A stretch of 15,738 nt of DNA, from positions 1 through 15,738 of the forward strand of contig CADCUZ010000021.1 of assembly GCA_902806015.1 (NCBI GenBank). The letters run 5' to 3'. Source of the stretch: an uncultured Rubrobacteraceae bacterium (GTDB lineage: Bacteria; Actinomycetota; Rubrobacteria; Rubrobacterales; Rubrobacteraceae). Shown here piece by piece: positions 1-6,777 of this stretch (position 1 is its first letter; each line of letters starts with the position of its first letter). The notes under the pieces are model-generated. The model saw only the letters and a list, made by a program, of their open reading frames with translations, made no database searches and was not told the DNA's origin. The position numbers and the translations under genes are program-made.

Positions 1-167
1 ACGTGCGGCGGGCCGAGGTGGCGGGGCAGATGTTGCCGGGGATAGTGTCGGTCTGGATCCTGCCTGAAGAGAGCGCCTTTCCCGGCCTGCCTTACGTCAT
101 CTTCGCCGGCAACGTCGGCGAAGCCGACTCGCTTGCGAGGGTCATAGAAATCTTGAGGGGGAACTAG
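1..167 (+). CDS. C-terminal fragment of a probable four-carbon acid sugar kinase (DUF1537/OtnK-like)
   Basis: The reading frame is open from base 3 to the TAG at 165-167 and gives 54 residues. The fragment contains PGLPYVIFAGNVGEADSLAR, which resembles the end of the nucleotide-binding domain of DUF1537 kinases: a short strand, then a glycine-rich G-N-(V/F)-G-x-x-D-x-L turn, then the final helix. These kinases phosphorylate four-carbon acids such as 3-keto-threonate or 3-keto-erythronate in the cytoplasm. The next gene starts one base after this stop and encodes the matching type of dehydrogenase, which is the usual genomic partner. That context supports the call as much as the sequence does. 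Most of the protein lies outside the window, so no catalytic residue can be checked. Confidence 0.55.
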   Translation, partial: VRRAEVAGQMLPGIVSVWILPEESAFPGLPYVIFAGNVGEADSLARVIEILRGN

Positions 168-1061
168 ATGCGAAACCTTGCGTTTGTCGGCCTCGGCGCG
201 ATGGGCGCCCCGATGGCGAAGAGCCTCCTCTCCGCGGGCTTCGGCCTGCGCGTCTTCGACGTGCGCGAAGAGAACGCGCGCCCACTCGTGGGCCTGGGAG
301 CGGCGGGCGCCGGCTCGCCCCGCGAGGCCGCGGAGAACGCGGGCGCCCTCGTCCTCATGGTCGTCAACGCCGAACAGGCCGAGGCCGCCCTATTCGGCGA
401 GAACGGGGCCGCCGAAGCCCTTGCCCCGGGTGCGGCCGTTGTCGTCATGAGCACGGTGGGACCGGAGCCGGTGCGGGAGCTGGACGGGCGCCTCTCCGAG
501 CGGCGGCTTCGGCTTCTCGACGCGCCGGTGAGCGGGGGCGTGGCGCGGGCAGAACGGGGCGACCTGCTCATCATGGCGGGGGGACCGGAGGACCTCTTCG
601 GGGAGCTTCGTCCTGCCTTGGAGGCCATGGGGTCCACGGTGGTCCACTGCGGGCCTGCCGCTGGCGACGGCCAGTCCGTGAAGCTCGTCAACCAGCTCCT
701 GTGCGGCATCCACATCGCGGCGGCGGGTGAGGCGCTCGCGTACGCGGAGGCCCTCGGGCTCGACCCGGGGTCCGTGTACGAGACGATCCGGCACGGCGCG
801 GCGGGCTCCTTCATGCTAGAAGACCGCGGCCGTCGGATGCTCGACCGCGAGTTCCTGCCCCCCAAGAGCGCCCTCGACATCTTCGTGAAAGACATGGGCC
901 TGGTCCGCGTAGCGGCGGCGAAACACGGGTTCGCCGCACCGCTCTCCGACGCGGCGCACGGGCTTTACGAGAGGGGGGCGTCTTTGGGCTTCGGCGGCGA
1001 GGACGACTCGGGCATACTGCGCGTCTTCGAGGAGGGGATAGGCCCCTCGCAGCAGACGTAG
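168..1061 (+). CDS. NAD(P)-dependent beta-hydroxyacid dehydrogenase (L-threonate dehydrogenase / tartronate semialdehyde reductase type)
   Basis: This is a 297-residue cytoplasmic oxidoreductase of the 3-hydroxyisobutyrate dehydrogenase family, which usually runs to about 290-300 residues. The N-terminal Rossmann motif G8-L-G-A-M-G13 binds the dinucleotide, followed by an acidic residue (D31) at the end of the second strand, which suggests NAD preference. The substrate signature DAPVSGG sits at 118-124. The catalytic lysine should be K172 in GDGQSVKLVNQ. The all-helical C-terminal domain carries the conserved K-D pair at 241-242. The ATG is one base after the stop of the probable DUF1537 kinase, so the two are almost certainly co-transcribed. 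In known pathways this pair oxidises L-threonate or D-erythronate at C2 or C3 and then phosphorylates the keto acid. The exact substrate cannot be read from the sequence; tartronate semialdehyde reductase is the main alternative. Confidence 0.85.
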   Translation: MRNLAFVGLGAMGAPMAKSLLSAGFGLRVFDVREENARPLVGLGAAGAGSPREAAENAGALVLMVVNAEQAEAALFGENGAAEALAPGAAVVVMSTVGPEPVRELDGRLSERRLRLLDAPVSGGVARAERGDLLIMAGGPEDLFGELRPALEAMGSTVVHCGPAAGDGQSVKLVNQLLCGIHIAAAGEALAYAEALGLDPGSVYETIRHGAAGSFMLEDRGRRMLDREFLPPKSALDIFVKDMGLVRVAAAKHGFAAPLSDAAHGLYERGASLGFGGEDDSGILRVFEEGIGPSQQT

Positions 1062-1129
1062 TGGTTTTGGCTTACGGCCGTCGGCCATTTGTTCCCGCAC
1101 AACGTTCTGGACCGTTCGTGCCAGCGGGG

Positions 1130-1394
1130 CAGAACTCCTCCCGGGCAGCGCGTACAGGAGGGAGTCGTCCCCGCTGTCGACCGCCAGGCGGCCGTGGTCG
1201 GCCAAGCGGGTCAAAATTCTCTAGGCCTCGGCCACCGTGGGCGGGGGCTCGATTGCCGCGTCGACGGGCGTGATGCTTGCCGCGGCCTGGGTCGCCAGGA
1301 GGATCTGCCTCTCGCTGGCCTCCGCTTCGGGGCGCTACCCCTTCGCGTGGTCCGCAGGAGGAGCCAGCCCGCGTTGTCTAGCCGGTGGGCAGGT
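1130..1394 (-). pseudogene. Decayed winged-helix (HTH) protein remnant with two in-frame TAG stops
   Basis: The 390 bases between the dehydrogenase and the next gene hold no intact gene. One minus-strand frame can be read through two TAG codons (1335-1337 and 1221-1223) and still gives a coherent small domain. It runs roughly as an N-terminal basic/proline stretch, ASERQILLATQAAASITPVD, then IEPPPTVAEA-stop-RILTRLADHG and RLAVDSGDDSLLYALPG. The pattern of T-P-V-D, T-V-x-E-A, R-x-L-x-x-L-A-x-x-G, then a beta hairpin ending in L-Y-A-L resembles the C-terminal winged helix of small actinobacterial DNA-binding proteins. Its reading direction converges on the upstream dehydrogenase. I cannot name the family firmly. 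The boundaries are approximate, and chance open frames in GC-rich DNA are the competing explanation. Confidence 0.35.
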
Positions 1395-1400
1395 ATTGTG

Positions 1401-1429
1401 TTGCGGGCCCATAGAGCGTACGGGAGAAT
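1401..1429 (+). promoter_or_regulatory. Possible promoter of the short-chain dehydrogenase gene
   Basis: TTGCGG at 1401-1406 and GAGAAT at 1424-1429 are separated by 17 bases and lie just ahead of a strong ribosome-binding site (GGGAGGT, 1437-1443) and the ATG at 1452. Each hexamer matches the sigma-70 consensus only partly (3 of 6 and 4 of 6). The predicted leader would be very short, so this is a weak candidate. Confidence 0.25.
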
Positions 1430-1451
1430 AGTTACAGGGAGGTAACCACGT

Positions 1452-2207
1452 ATGGCGTTTTCCGAAGAGGTCGCTTGGGTGACCGGCAGCAGCACCGGGA
1501 TAGGTCGCGCCGTGGCAGAAGCCCTCGCCCGGGAGGGCCGTAGGGTCGCGGTCCACTACAACGCGAGCGAGGGAGAAGCAAGGAAGGTGGTCGAGGCCAT
1601 CTCTTCCTCCGGCGGTGAGGCGATGCTCGTTGGGGGGGACGTTTCCGGCGCCGGTGAGGTCGACCGGATGGTCGGGGAGATAGAGCGCCGTTACGGGCGG
1701 CTGGACGTCCTCGTCAACAACGCGGGCTCCCTCATAGAACGCCGCGGCCTCGCCGAGATGACCGAGGAGCTCTGGGACCGGGTGATGGACGTCAACCTGA
1801 AGAGCGTCTTTCTCTGCTCCCGGGCCGTGCTCCCGATGATGAAGCGCCAGGGCGCGGGACGCATCATCAACCTGACCTCCGTCGCCGCGCGCAACGGGGG
1901 CGGACCCGGCTCCGTCGCCTACGCCACCGCCAAGGGCGGCGTCAGCACCCTGACCCGAGCGATGGCCAAGGAACTGGTCTCAGAGAACGTCCTGGTAAAC
2001 GGCGTCGCTCCCGGCGTGATAACCACCCCCTTCCACGACCGCTTTACGCCCGACGAAGTGCGGGAGAACCTCAAGAACGCCATCCCGATCGGCCGCGAGG
2101 GGACGCCCGAGGAGACCGCGGCGGTCGTCGCGTTCCTCGCCTCGCCCGCGGCGAGCTACCTGGTCGGTGAGATCATCGAGGTCAACGGCGGTCAGTTGAT
2201 GAGCTAG
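1452..2207 (+). CDS. Short-chain dehydrogenase/reductase (SDR), classical type
   Basis: This is a 251-residue soluble NAD(P)-dependent dehydrogenase with every hallmark of the classical SDR family. The cofactor motif TGSSTGIG is at 11-18, D63 lies in the adenine pocket, and NNAG is at 89-92. The active-site tetrad is N115, S143, Y157 and K161, PG at 187-188 follows strand 6, and an E-V-N-G-G end is typical of the FabG/glucose dehydrogenase subgroup. The start is well placed behind GGGAGGT, eight bases upstream. The gene stands alone between a 390-base gap and a convergent operon. With L-fuconate dehydratase encoded next door, a role as a sugar or 2-keto-3-deoxy-sugar-acid dehydrogenase (the step after FucD) is plausible. 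The family signature alone would equally allow 3-oxoacyl-ACP reductase or another polyol dehydrogenase. Confidence 0.85.
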   Translation: MAFSEEVAWVTGSSTGIGRAVAEALAREGRRVAVHYNASEGEARKVVEAISSSGGEAMLVGGDVSGAGEVDRMVGEIERRYGRLDVLVNNAGSLIERRGLAEMTEELWDRVMDVNLKSVFLCSRAVLPMMKRQGAGRIINLTSVAARNGGGPGSVAYATAKGGVSTLTRAMAKELVSENVLVNGVAPGVITTPFHDRFTPDEVRENLKNAIPIGREGTPEETAAVVAFLASPAASYLVGEIIEVNGGQLMS

Positions 2208-2289
2208 AGGCGGGAACCGACCGCCCCGGACCTTTGTACGGAGGGTAGACGGGTCCGAAAGGGAGGCGAGTCTGACGATTTTGGCGACC

Positions 2290-2315
2290 AGGATGCGGGC
2301 CAGTCCTCTTTTTTT
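2290..2315 (+). terminator. Weak candidate rho-independent terminator after the SDR gene
   Basis: A short inverted repeat (AGGA at 2290-2293 with TCCT at 2304-2307, ten-base loop) is followed by C and a run of seven T (2309-2315), about 80 bases after the SDR stop. The stem is only four pairs, so this may be coincidence. The T tract is still the only one in this intergenic region, which lies between two convergent genes where termination is expected. Confidence 0.25.
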
Positions 2316-2454
2316 GTGCCCTCATAGCGAACCTCTTCTCGCGGCGTCCTTCGACGTGAGGCCGACGCTGTCCCCAAGTTGTTGTACGGTCGCTGCGCTC
2401 GTCGCGAGGATGACACGACGCGACTAGCCCGCGCCGACGGACGGGAAAGGTTTT

Positions 2455-3396
2455 TCAGGTTAGGGAGTTCAGCCTATCCCACAGCTCGCCGGGGATCTGG
2501 TGAGCCGCGAGATCCAAAGTCTGACCGACCCTCTCCGGGCGGCTTACGCCGACGATCGTGGAGACGACGCGCGGCTCATTAAGGGAGAACTGGAGGGCCG
2601 CGGCGGCCAGCGGCACGCCGAACTCCCGGCAAGCCTCTTGCATCTTTCGGACCTTTTCGACCATCCCTTGCGGGGCCTCCCGGTAGGCGTAGCGGGCGTA
2701 GGCGTCCGGGCCCTTGGCGAGGATGCCGCTGCCGTAGGGGGCGGCGTTTAGCAGCGCGACGCCGCGTTCGGCGGCGACGTCGAGCAAGGGTTCGGCGCTG
2801 CGGTCGAGGAGGGTGTAGCGGTTGTGGGTGATGACCGCCTCGAAGAGGCCGGTCTCGACGTATCGGATCTCGAGGTCTATCGGTCCGCCGGCCACGCCGA
2901 GGTGCTCGATGACGCCCTCGTCTCCGAGGTCCCGTAAGACCTCCACCGGGCCGCCCGGCGCCATCATGTGGCCGAAGCTCTCGTGCTCGGGGTCGTGCAG
3001 GTAGCAGAGCTGCAGGCCGTCCACCCCGAGAAGTTTCAGGGAGCGCTCGACGGAGCGGCGCATCTGATCCCCCGAGAACTCCCCGGTCTGGAGGTCCCGG
3101 TCGGCCTTGGTGGCGAGCACGGCGCCCTCCGGCAGGCCGCCCCTCCTCTTCAGCACCTCGCCGATGCGGCGCTCGCTCTCACCGTCGCCGTAGGAGGCGG
3201 CCGTGTCGAGAAAATTGATGGGGCTCCGGAAGACCGCCTCCAGGGTCCGGAAAGCCCGGTCCTCGTCAACCCCGTACTCGAACGTCTCGGGCATGTCCCC
3301 CAGGGGGGCGCACCCGATGCACAGCGGCGAGACGGAGAGGCCCGTGTTTCCCAGGGGCCTCCTCGACGCCGCATCCCTCGCCGCCTTGTCTCTCAC
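2455..3396 (-). CDS. Aldo/keto reductase, L-fucose / D-threo-aldose 1-dehydrogenase-like
   Basis: This is a 313-residue TIM-barrel NAD(P)-dependent oxidoreductase. The catalytic tetrad of the aldo/keto reductase superfamily is visible as D64, Y69, K97 and H134. The N-terminus RPLGNTGLSVSPL and later segments such as LLDRSAEPLLDVAAERGV, LNAAPYGSGILAKG and AAALQFSL resemble the subgroup containing bacterial D-threo-aldose 1-dehydrogenase/L-fucose dehydrogenase. That enzyme oxidises L-fucose and D-arabinose at C1 to the lactone. I chose the GTG at 3394-3396 because AGGGG lies seven bases upstream and family homology begins soon after it. The frame stays open further upstream only because it overlaps the end of the dehydratase gene. 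The gene is 29 bases after L-fuconate dehydratase and last in the minus-strand operon, consistent with supplying that enzyme's substrate. The subgroup call is from memory of the family pattern. Confidence 0.78.
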   Translation of the reverse strand: MRDKAARDAASRRPLGNTGLSVSPLCIGCAPLGDMPETFEYGVDEDRAFRTLEAVFRSPINFLDTAASYGDGESERRIGEVLKRRGGLPEGAVLATKADRDLQTGEFSGDQMRRSVERSLKLLGVDGLQLCYLHDPEHESFGHMMAPGGPVEVLRDLGDEGVIEHLGVAGGPIDLEIRYVETGLFEAVITHNRYTLLDRSAEPLLDVAAERGVALLNAAPYGSGILAKGPDAYARYAYREAPQGMVEKVRKMQEACREFGVPLAAAALQFSLNEPRVVSTIVGVSRPERVGQTLDLAAHQIPGELWDRLNSLT

Positions 3397-3425
3397 TCGG
3401 CACCCCTCTCCTCGCCTGCGATGGT

Positions 3426-4793
3426 CTACGCGTGCTCCGGCGAGTCGGCGCGGTGCCGGGGCTGGGGTGCGACCGTCCCCGCCCCCGCGGACCAACCGCT
3501 GCCCGCCGGGAACTCGAAGGTCTCAAGCGATTTCGGGTGCATCTCGATGCTGTAGCCCGGCTTTTCGGGCGGCACGTAGCGCCCGCTTTTTATCTTTACC
3601 GGGTCCAAGAAGTGCTCGTGCAGGTGATCTACGTACTCAAGGACGCGGTCCTCCAAGGAGGCGCCGACGCAGACGTAGTCGAAGATGGAGAGGTGCTGCA
3701 CGTACTCGCACAGGCCGACGCCGCCCGCGTGCGGGCAGACCGGGACCCCGAACTTCTTCGCCATCAGGAGCACGGCGAGGACCTCGTTGACGCCGCCGAG
3801 GCGGCAGGCGTCTATTTGGCAGAAGCTTACGGCCTCGGCCTGGAAGAGCTGCTTAAAGAGGACGCGGTTCTGGCCGTGCTCGCCGGTCGCCACGCCGATC
3901 CCTTCGGGGGAGACGGCCCGGGCCACGGCGGCGTGGCCGAGCACGTCGTCGGGGCTTGTGGGCTCCTCGATCCACCACGGGTCGAACTCTTTGAGGCGCC
4001 CCATGTTGGCTATGGCCTCGCCCACGTCCCAGACCTGGTTCGCGTCCAGCATGAGCTTGCGCCCGGGACCGATCTCTTCGCGCACGATGCGGGCGCGGCG
4101 GGCGTCCTCCTCGACGTCGGCGCCGACCTTTATCTTGACGTGCTCCCATCCGGCCTCGACCGCCTCGCGGCAAAGCCGCCTGATCTTCTCGTCTGGGTAG
4201 CCGAGCCAGCCCGCGCTCGTCGTGTAGGCCGGGAACCCGTCTCTCAACATCTCCGCTTCTCGCTCGGCCTTCGTCCCCTCGTTCTCGCGCAATATCTCCA
4301 GCGCTTCTTCGGGGGTAATAGCGTCGGTTATGTAGCGGAAGGGGACGCAGCGGACCAGCTCCTCCGGGCTCATGTCCGAGAGGAGCTTCCAGAGGGGCTT
4401 CCCCTCGCTCTTCGCGCGGAGGTCCCAGACGGCGTTGACGACCGCGGCGGTCGCAAGGTGGATGACGCCCTTCTCGGGACCGACCCAGCGGAGCTGGCCG
4501 TCGCCGGCGACGTGATGCCAGAAGGCGCCCATGTCCTCGGCGAACGACTCCAGCGTCCTGCCGACGACGCGGGGGGCGAGGGCCTCTATGGCGGCGACGC
4601 ACAGCTCGTTGCCGCGCCCGATGGTGAAGGTTAGGCCGTGGCCTTCGAGGCCTTTCGGGGAGTCCGTCTTGAGGACAGCGTAGGCGGCCGAGTAGTCTGG
4701 GGCGGGGTTCATGGCGTCCGAGCCGTCGAGGTTCTCCGAAGTGGGGAACCGAATGTCGCGGGCCACTACCCCGGTTATGGTGATCGGGCTCAT
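3426..4793 (-). CDS. fucD: L-fuconate dehydratase (enolase superfamily)
   Basis: This 455-residue cytoplasmic enzyme dehydrates L-fuconate, and in characterised relatives also D-arabinonate and L-galactonate, to the 2-keto-3-deoxy acid. Enolase-superfamily residues are in order: the K220-I-K222 pair on the second barrel strand, metal ligands D250, E276 and E305, N252 beside the first ligand, D328, the base H355 in CPHAGGVGL, and E386 near the C-terminus. Their spacing matches the L-fuconate dehydratase subgroup. The N-terminal lid region carries the family-typical TSENLDGSDAMNPAPDYS. The ATG at 4791-4793 is preceded by AAGGAG, and the gene starts 34 bases after the upstream binding-protein gene. 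A tail of roughly 20 residues beyond the usual end is Pro/Arg/Ala-rich and probably disordered. The family is certain; the true substrate could be a stereochemically related acid. Confidence 0.9.
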   Translation of the reverse strand: MSPITITGVVARDIRFPTSENLDGSDAMNPAPDYSAAYAVLKTDSPKGLEGHGLTFTIGRGNELCVAAIEALAPRVVGRTLESFAEDMGAFWHHVAGDGQLRWVGPEKGVIHLATAAVVNAVWDLRAKSEGKPLWKLLSDMSPEELVRCVPFRYITDAITPEEALEILRENEGTKAEREAEMLRDGFPAYTTSAGWLGYPDEKIRRLCREAVEAGWEHVKIKVGADVEEDARRARIVREEIGPGRKLMLDANQVWDVGEAIANMGRLKEFDPWWIEEPTSPDDVLGHAAVARAVSPEGIGVATGEHGQNRVLFKQLFQAEAVSFCQIDACRLGGVNEVLAVLLMAKKFGVPVCPHAGGVGLCEYVQHLSIFDYVCVGASLEDRVLEYVDHLHEHFLDPVKIKSGRYVPPEKPGYSIEMHPKSLETFEFPAGSGWSAGAGTVAPQPRHRADSPEHA

Positions 4794-4827
4794 CGTCTTC
4801 TCTTCTCCTTTTTTCGCCGCCGGTTCG

Positions 4828-5994
4828 TCATCGTCCGCCCCGCGCCGCGCGCCCCGCCGCGGCCTCCGTCTCCCGGAGGGCATCCTCCACGCCTCTGTTC
4901 CGCAGGAACACCTCCCGTATCCCCTCCCAGATCGCGTCCTCGACCGCCGGGTAGTTCGGGTGCTTGGGCGGTATCAGGGCGGCCTCCTGCGCCCTCTCCA
5001 GGAGGTCCCACCGCCTCCCGGCCAGCGACCCCGGCTCGGCCTCCGCGCGGGCGTCCTCCAGCGCGTCGCCACGCGCCGGCAGGGTGCCGAGCCCCGCCTC
5101 GTAGGCCTGCGACTCGCGGGAGGTAAGGAAGCGCAAAAGCTCGACGGCCGCCGGGCGGTCGCGGACGCTTGCGGGGATGGCGAAGGAGTGGGAGCTCGAG
5201 TAGACGTGCCGCCCGGCGCTGCCTTCCGGGTAAAGCGCCACGTCGAAGCGGCCCGCGACCTCGCTCCCCTCGGGGTCGACGTAGGTGTAGAAGCCGCCGG
5301 GCCAGTCCGTGCTCATCGCGGCCCGGCCACCACGGAAGCAGGCGGCGACCTCGTCGTAGTGCCAATCCGGGGTCTCCTTCGGGGCGGCGTTTTCGTAAAG
5401 GTCCTTCAACAGCCCGAGCGCCCAGCGGCCGGCCTCGTCGTCCATGCGTGGCACGGGCGGGTCATCGTCCTCGAACATCCTTCCGCCCGCCATCGCGTGC
5501 AGCTCGAAGAAGTGGCCGAAGAGCCCGGACTCCTTGCCGGGAAAGACGAAGCCGTAGAGGTCATCGGAGAGGAGCCGGGACGCCGTCTCGCGCAAATCCT
5601 CCCAGGAGGAGGGCTGGTCTTCCATGAGGTCGGTGCGGTAGAGGAGGAGCTTGACGTCGAGGTTGCGCGGAACGCCGTAGAGCGCGCCGTCGATGCGCGC
5701 CAGCTCCAGGGGACGCCCGCTAAATGGCGCGAGTTCGGCAGGGGAGAGATCGTCGTCGAGAGGGGTGAGCCACCGCTTCTGGCTCGGGGCGTACTTGGTG
5801 TGCGTGGAGATCAGGTCGTACCGGGCCCCGCCCGAACCGAACTCCTCCTCTATCCTCTCGTTGAGGCCGGGGTGGGTGGGGGCGACGACGGCCTCGACCT
5901 CCAGGCCGTGCTCCGCCTCGAATTCAAGGAGGCGCCCGTATAGGGGGTCGTACATCGGGCCGCCGACGAGCAGGACCCTCAGGTCGGCGCTCAC
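4828..5994 (-). CDS. Solute-binding-protein-like protein without export signal (ABC family 1 fold), probably cytoplasmic
   Basis: The 388-residue sequence reads as a family 1 (MalE-type) sugar-binding protein. It has DGALYGVPRNLDVKLLLYRT at 103-122, SSWEDLRETASRLL, FRGGRAAMSTDWPGG around 220-234, and a C-terminal helix pattern seen in such proteins. It has no signal peptide, no twin arginine and no lipobox cysteine: the mature-like first strand LRVLLVGG begins at residue 5. The GTG start overlaps the esterase stop by four bases (GTGA), so translation is probably coupled. Upstream codons in the same frame encode no hydrophobic segment that a longer start could recruit. No permease or ATPase gene belongs to this operon. 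Possible roles are a cytoplasmic sensor, sugar carrier or chaperone, or an enzyme on a binding-protein scaffold; none is shown. Confidence 0.75.
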   Translation of the reverse strand: MSADLRVLLVGGPMYDPLYGRLLEFEAEHGLEVEAVVAPTHPGLNERIEEEFGSGGARYDLISTHTKYAPSQKRWLTPLDDDLSPAELAPFSGRPLELARIDGALYGVPRNLDVKLLLYRTDLMEDQPSSWEDLRETASRLLSDDLYGFVFPGKESGLFGHFFELHAMAGGRMFEDDDPPVPRMDDEAGRWALGLLKDLYENAAPKETPDWHYDEVAACFRGGRAAMSTDWPGGFYTYVDPEGSEVAGRFDVALYPEGSAGRHVYSSSHSFAIPASVRDRPAAVELLRFLTSRESQAYEAGLGTLPARGDALEDARAEAEPGSLAGRRWDLLERAQEAALIPPKHPNYPAVEDAIWEGIREVFLRNRGVEDALRETEAAAGRAARGGR

Positions 5995-6620
5995 CCGAGG
6001 GCCTTCTCGACGCGCGCTGCGACGGCCTTTCCCAGCTTGCGGTGCTCGCCCGCCCCCAGGTGTATGCCGTCCAGGTCGCTGGAGGCCACCACCGCGCCCG
6101 CCTCCAGGAACCCGCACCCGTACTGCTCGGCGAAGCGCCGGTAGTGCCCGGCGAAACGTGCGGACTTCTCGGTGGAGCCCTCGAACATCTCCGCCATCTC
6201 GGTCAGCCCGGCGACCGGAGGGGGCGAGATCAGGAGGACCGCCGGCGCCCCGCCCCCGGGCCCGCAGCCGCTGCGCAGGATCTCCTCGGCGAGCGAAGCC
6301 GCCCCTTGCGCTATGTCCGATGCGGAGGCGCCGAAACGCTCCTTCAGGTCGTTGGTCCCGAGCATGAGCGCGACGAGGTCGATGGGCTTGTGCGACTCCA
6401 GGCACGCCCGCAGGTACGTCCGGCCGTTCTTGTGGGCGCCCTCGATGGGGTCGTCCCGGACCGTCGTCCTGCCGGGCAGCCCCTCCTCGATCACGCGGAA
6501 CCCCTTGCCCAGCCCCCGCGCCAGCACCCCGGGCCAGCGCACGTCGGCCGAGAACCGTTCGCCTGTCTCCGGGTCGAAGCCCCACGTGTTCGAGTCCCCG
6601 TAGCAAAGCACCGTTTGCAT
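5991..6620 (-). CDS. SGNH/GDSL hydrolase, arylesterase/acyltransferase type
   Basis: This is a 209-residue cytoplasmic esterase. The SGNH blocks are complete: nucleophile S10 in GDSNTWG, the oxyanion glycine region GLPGRTT at 47-53, N90 in GTND, and the D184-G-I-H187 pair. Segments such as RFSADVRWPGVLA, FRVIEEGLPGRTT, LVALMLGTND and LLISPPPVAGL closely resemble the Mycobacterium smegmatis arylesterase/acyltransferase, a small oligomeric SGNH enzyme. The ATG follows GGAGG with a five-base spacer and is first in the minus-strand operon. In this setting it could deacylate an imported sugar. It could instead open the aldonolactone made by the aldose dehydrogenase, because no recognisable lactonase gene is in the window. 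Both are inference; the SGNH assignment is secure. Confidence 0.88.
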   Translation of the reverse strand: MQTVLCYGDSNTWGFDPETGERFSADVRWPGVLARGLGKGFRVIEEGLPGRTTVRDDPIEGAHKNGRTYLRACLESHKPIDLVALMLGTNDLKERFGASASDIAQGAASLAEEILRSGCGPGGGAPAVLLISPPPVAGLTEMAEMFEGSTEKSARFAGHYRRFAEQYGCGFLEAGAVVASSDLDGIHLGAGEHRKLGKAVAARVEKALG

Positions 6621-6651
6621 CCCGTCCTCCTATCTCCCACAACACAGACCA

Positions 6652-6680
6652 ATACTGGCCGCGCAGCCCCGCCCAGTCAA
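6652..6680 (-). promoter_or_regulatory. Probable promoter of the SGNH-fucD operon
   Basis: On the minus strand, TTGACT (plus positions 6675-6680) and CAGTAT (6652-6657) are separated by exactly 17 bases. The first matches the -35 consensus at five of six positions and the second matches the -10 consensus at three. Transcription would begin near 6645, giving a leader of about 25 bases that includes the GGAGG ribosome-binding site. It lies back to back with the lacI promoter, so the operators at 6731-6754 are about 50 bases upstream of its -35 element. Confidence 0.45.
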
Positions 6681-6701
6681 ACCGGCCCACGGACGCGCTT
6701 C

Positions 6702-6730
6702 TTGACACAAACCGCCCCATCCGTTACCTT
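6702..6730 (+). promoter_or_regulatory. Probable promoter of the lacI-ABC operon
   Basis: A perfect -35 hexamer TTGACA at 6702-6707 is followed, after 17 bases, by TACCTT at 6725-6730, which keeps the strongly conserved first, second and last bases of the -10 box. Transcription would begin around 6737, inside the paired operator boxes that start directly after the -10 element. A bound repressor would block initiation, which points to autoregulation of the whole operon. Confidence 0.55.
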
Positions 6731-6754
6731 GCAAACGATTGCGCAAACGATTGC
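6731..6754 (+). promoter_or_regulatory. Two perfect tandem 12-bp LacI-family operator boxes
   Basis: GCAAACGATTGC occurs twice with no spacer, at 6731-6742 and 6743-6754. Each copy is a near-palindrome around a central CG (one mismatch from GCAAACGTTTGC), the classic form of operators bound by LacI/PurR-type regulators. The boxes abut the -10 element of the lacI promoter and cover the expected transcription start. The adjoining lacI gene starts 23 bases after the second box. The junction between copies also forms TTGCGCAA, a perfect 8-bp palindrome, so overlapping registers are possible. Confidence 0.7.
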
Positions 6755-6777
6755 GGATCGGGGTGAGGGTGAAGACC

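Noticed and set aside
164..895. Long minus-strand frame opposite the beta-hydroxyacid dehydrogenase
   Set aside because: It is a serine/arginine/proline-rich shadow of a clear gene, as expected in GC-rich DNA.
1089..1445. Open frames on the plus strand filling the gap between the two first dehydrogenase genes
   Set aside because: They are arginine/glycine-rich, lack recognisable motifs and good ribosome-binding sites, and run antisense to the more coherent minus-strand winged-helix remnant.
2401..2424. Inverted repeat GTCGCG-12 bases-CGCGAC near the end of the aldo/keto reductase gene
   Set aside because: No T tract follows on either strand and six GC-rich pairs are common by chance at this base composition, so I do not call a terminator or operator.
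3432..4634. Plus-strand 400-codon frame opposite L-fuconate dehydratase
   Set aside because: It is a mirror frame of a gene whose full active site is visible; its composition is typical of antisense GC-rich frames.
6603..6618. GCAAA-6 bases-TTTGC dyad at the start of the SGNH gene, resembling the operator half-sites
   Set aside because: The half-site spacing differs from that in the tandem boxes and the sequence lies in coding DNA, so it is probably coincidental.
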